A stretch of DNA of 5,468 nt, from positions 1-5,468 of the forward strand of contig JAEYAL010000215.1 of assembly GCA_023404805.1 (NCBI GenBank). Direction: 5' to 3'. The notes beneath the pieces were generated by a model. The model saw nothing but the letters and a program-made list of their open reading frames with translations, had not been told where the DNA came from and did not search any database. The position numbers and the translations under genes were made by a program. Origin of the DNA: Actinomycetes bacterium. GTDB lineage: Bacteria > Actinomycetota > Thermoleophilia > Solirubrobacterales > Solirubrobacteraceae. Of this stretch, positions 3,432 through 5,468 are shown piece after piece (position 1 is the first letter of the stretch; each line of letters begins with the position of its first letter).

Positions 3432-5468
3432 CTAGACCTGCGCGACGCGCAGTCCCGGCACGGCCTCTTCAAGCGCGATCGCGAGGCCGGGCGAGCGCCG
3501 CACCCGATACGCCTCGCCGAGCTGCAGCCGCTTGACGACGCCTTCCGGCCCGTGGCCGTTGCCGTCGCCCATCAGCTCGACGACGACGCCGGAATCGCCG
3601 GCATGGTCTTGGAGCAGGTCGCGGAGCTCGTCGAGGCTGCGCTCGGAGATCTTGCCGAGCTGCAGCTGCAGCGTGATGTGGGACGCGCGGCGGACCTCGA
3701 CGATGACGTCGTTCTCGCGGGCCTCGTCGAGCTCTTCGTCGGTCGGCGCGAACGCCTGCACGTCTTGGGCGACGACCGCGGTCTTGCCGCCGTCCTTGTG
3801 CTCGAGCTTGCCGCGCACGATCACGAGCTGGTCGGGCTGCAGCAGCGCCTCGAAGCTCTCGAGCGTGCGGGCGAAGACCACGAGCTCGATGTCGCCTTCG
3901 AGGTCGTCGATGGTGGCGAACATCATCGAGCTGCCCGAGCGCGTGCGGATCTTGCGGGCCTGGCTGATGATGCCGCCGATCGTGACCCAGGACCCGTCCT
4001 TCTGGTGGCCGAGCTCAGCGATCGAGCAGTCGACCGCCTGGCGCAGCGCCGGCTTGACGCGCTTGAGCGGATGCTCGGACACGAACAGGCCGAGCGCTTC
4101 CTTCTCGATCTCGAGCAGCTCGCCATGGTCGAACTCGTCCATCGGGACGGGCGGGCGCGTCTGCTTGACGGGCGCGCCGCCCTCGTCGCCGAAGTCGAAG
4201 ATCGAGCCCTGCCCGAGCAGCGCGTCCTGCTGCACCTTGGAGCCGGCGCCCTGCGCCTGCTCGAGCACCGCGAGCATGCCCTTGCGGGTGTGGTTCGTGC
4301 TGCCGAACGCCCCGGACTTGATCAGCGCCTCGATCGAGCGGCGGTTCACGGCCCGGGAGTCGACGCGCTCGCAGAAGTCCCAGATGTCTTCAAAGCGGCC
4401 TTCTTCGCGGGCTGTCTTGATCGCCTCCACGGCGGCGTAGCCGACGCCCTTGACGGCGTCGAGGCCAAACCGGATCTTGCCGTCGATGACGAGGAACGCG
4501 TGGTCGGACTCGTTGACGTCGGGCGGGAGGATCTCGATCCCCATCTGCTCGGTCTGCGCAGCGAAGAACGGGACCTTGTCCTTCGTGTCCATGACGGACG
4601 AGATCAGCGCCGCCATGTACTCGGCGGGGAAGTTCGCCTTCAGCCAGGCGGTGCGGTAGGAGACCAGCGCGTAACAGGCGGCGTGCGACTTGTTGAAGGA
4701 GTAGTCGGCGGCCTTCTCGTTGGTCGCCCAGATCCACTCGATCGTCTGCTCTTCGACGCCCGACTTGCGGCAGCCCTCGAAGAACGGCGGCTTCAGCGCC
4801 GCCATCGCCTCGCGGTTCTTCTTGCCGATGGCCTTGCGGAGGTCGTCGGCCTGCGCGCCCGAGAAGCCCGCGAGCTCCTTCGAGATGAGCATGGCCTGCT
4901 CCTGGTAGAGGATCACGCCCATCGTCGGGCCGATGATCGGCTCCAGGCGCTCGTCCGGGATGTTCACCGAGTCCGGGTCGCGCTTGCCGCGGGCGTACGT
5001 CGGGATGGAGTCCATGGCGCCCGGGCGGTACAGCGACACGAGCGCCACGAGGTCGTCGAACTGCGTCGGGCCGACCACCTTGAGGGCTTTGCGCATGCCC
5101 TCGGACTCGAACTGGAACACGCCGATCGAGTCGCCGGCGCGGAGCATCTGGAACGTCTTGTCGTCGTCGAGCGGGAGCGTCGACATGTTCGGGCGCTCGC
5201 GGCCGGAACGCTCGATGATGTCGAGGGCGTCCTCGATGACGTCGAGGTTGCGCAGCCCCAGGAAGTCCATCTTGAGGAGGCCGAGCTCCTCGACGGGCTT
5301 CATCGAGAACTGGGTGACGGCGCGGTACTGCTTCTGGCCGTCCGGGCCGATGCCGTCGTCAGACAGCTGCAGCGGCACGATGTCGGTCAGGTCGCGGTCG
5401 GAGATGACGACGGCCGCAGCGTGGATCGACGAGTTGCGGACGATGCCTTCCAGGCCCTTGGCGACGTC
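3432..5468 (-). CDS. dnaE: DNA polymerase III subunit alpha (replicative DnaE), C-terminal 678 residues; N-terminus beyond the window
   Basis: Catalytic subunit of the chromosomal replicase; it adds nucleotides at the fork with the beta clamp and clamp loader. The frame stays open to the right edge, where residues 1-30 of the visible part include the SIHAAAVVIS block, so the start lies outside. Visible order: third catalytic Asp of the palm at residue 68 (LKMDFLGLRNL; E. coli Asp555 equivalent, codon 5265-5267); fingers with GVFQFESEGM (116-125), SLYRPGAMDS (145-154), ILYQEQ (186-191) and FNKSHAACYA (258-267); helix-hairpin-helix around RFGLDAVKGVGY (333-344); clamp-binding pentapeptide QGSIF (420-424, bases 4197-4211); OB fold at about 493-575 (WVTIGGIISQARKIRTRSG onward); C-terminal domain at 590-678. 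The PHP domain and the first two catalytic aspartates are off the edge. No intein or frameshift is seen. The clamp motif and OB fold favour the essential replicative form over the error-prone DnaE2/ImuC type. It ends 45 nt from the convergent transporter. Confidence 0.96.
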   Translation of the reverse strand, partial: DVAKGLEGIVRNSSIHAAAVVISDRDLTDIVPLQLSDDGIGPDGQKQYRAVTQFSMKPVEELGLLKMDFLGLRNLDVIEDALDIIERSGRERPNMSTLPLDDDKTFQMLRAGDSIGVFQFESEGMRKALKVVGPTQFDDLVALVSLYRPGAMDSIPTYARGKRDPDSVNIPDERLEPIIGPTMGVILYQEQAMLISKELAGFSGAQADDLRKAIGKKNREAMAALKPPFFEGCRKSGVEEQTIEWIWATNEKAADYSFNKSHAACYALVSYRTAWLKANFPAEYMAALISSVMDTKDKVPFFAAQTEQMGIEILPPDVNESDHAFLVIDGKIRFGLDAVKGVGYAAVEAIKTAREEGRFEDIWDFCERVDSRAVNRRSIEALIKSGAFGSTNHTRKGMLAVLEQAQGAGSKVQQDALLGQGSIFDFGDEGGAPVKQTRPPVPMDEFDHGELLEIEKEALGLFVSEHPLKRVKPALRQAVDCSIAELGHQKDGSWVTIGGIISQARKIRTRSGSSMMFATIDDLEGDIELVVFARTLESFEALLQPDQLVIVRGKLEHKDGGKTAVVAQDVQAFAPTDEELDEARENDVIVEVRRASHITLQLQLGKISERSLDELRDLLQDHAGDSGVVVELMGDGNGHGPEGVVKRLQLGEAYRVRRSPGLAIALEEAVPGLRVAQV

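Noticed and set aside
2537..3535. A 332-codon plus-strand frame overlapping the MFS gene and the dnaE end
   Set aside because: It is a +1 shadow of the transporter, extremely Arg-rich, with no start signal. The overlapped frame gives twelve clear membrane helices.
3532..4440. A Ser-rich 302-codon plus-strand frame inside dnaE
   Set aside because: It is antisense to a continuous DnaE OB-fold, clamp-motif and helix-hairpin-helix sequence. The Ser-rich composition is what the complement of DnaE's Asp/Glu-rich codons produces.
3432..5378. dnaE starting at the in-frame GTG at 5378
   Set aside because: Conserved DnaE sequence (the SIHAAAVVIS region) continues upstream to the window edge, so the gene is truncated by the window and does not start there.

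Overview
The window is very GC-rich (roughly 70% by eye) with strongly GC-biased third codon positions. It has no Shine-Dalgarno-rich gene starts. The genes resemble those of high-GC Actinomycetota, and the DnaE, MFS and regulator sequences would fit a deep-branching class such as Thermoleophilia (Solirubrobacterales). That placement is inferred from general sequence character, not from a search. No RNA gene, CRISPR array, insertion sequence or prophage gene was seen.

Layout, left to right. (1) Positions 1-443, minus strand: N-terminal part of a MocR/PdxR-type regulator (GntR winged helix joined to an aminotransferase fold), running off the left edge. (2) Positions 444-555: a compact divergent promoter region. 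Two -10-like boxes, one per strand, share a central TA, and a 9-bp direct repeat lies beside the plus-strand -35. (3) Positions 556-1146, plus: a carboxymuconolactone decarboxylase/AhpD-fold protein that keeps a CxxC pair but lacks the AhpD histidines. (4) Positions 1245-2087, plus: endonuclease IV (nfo), with all nine zinc ligands present. (5) Positions 2121-3386, plus: a 12-helix MFS transporter of unknown substrate. (6) Positions 3432-5468, minus: the C-terminal 678 residues of the replicative DNA polymerase III alpha subunit (dnaE), convergent with the transporter and running off the right edge.

How the parts relate. The MocR-type regulator and the CMD-fold gene look like a regulator-target pair sharing a promoter region. 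nfo (abasic-site repair) and dnaE (replication) are core genome-maintenance genes. They sit on opposite strands with the transporter between them, so this is neighbourhood rather than an operon. The clearest recurring signal is at gene starts: the CMD, nfo and MFS genes each have a TANNNT box ending 7-8 nt before the start codon and no usable ribosome-binding site. This is the pattern of leaderless actinobacterial mRNAs. The coding content is mostly ordinary, and the most interesting material is the regulatory architecture at about 480-560. I found no convincing undescribed multi-gene system.
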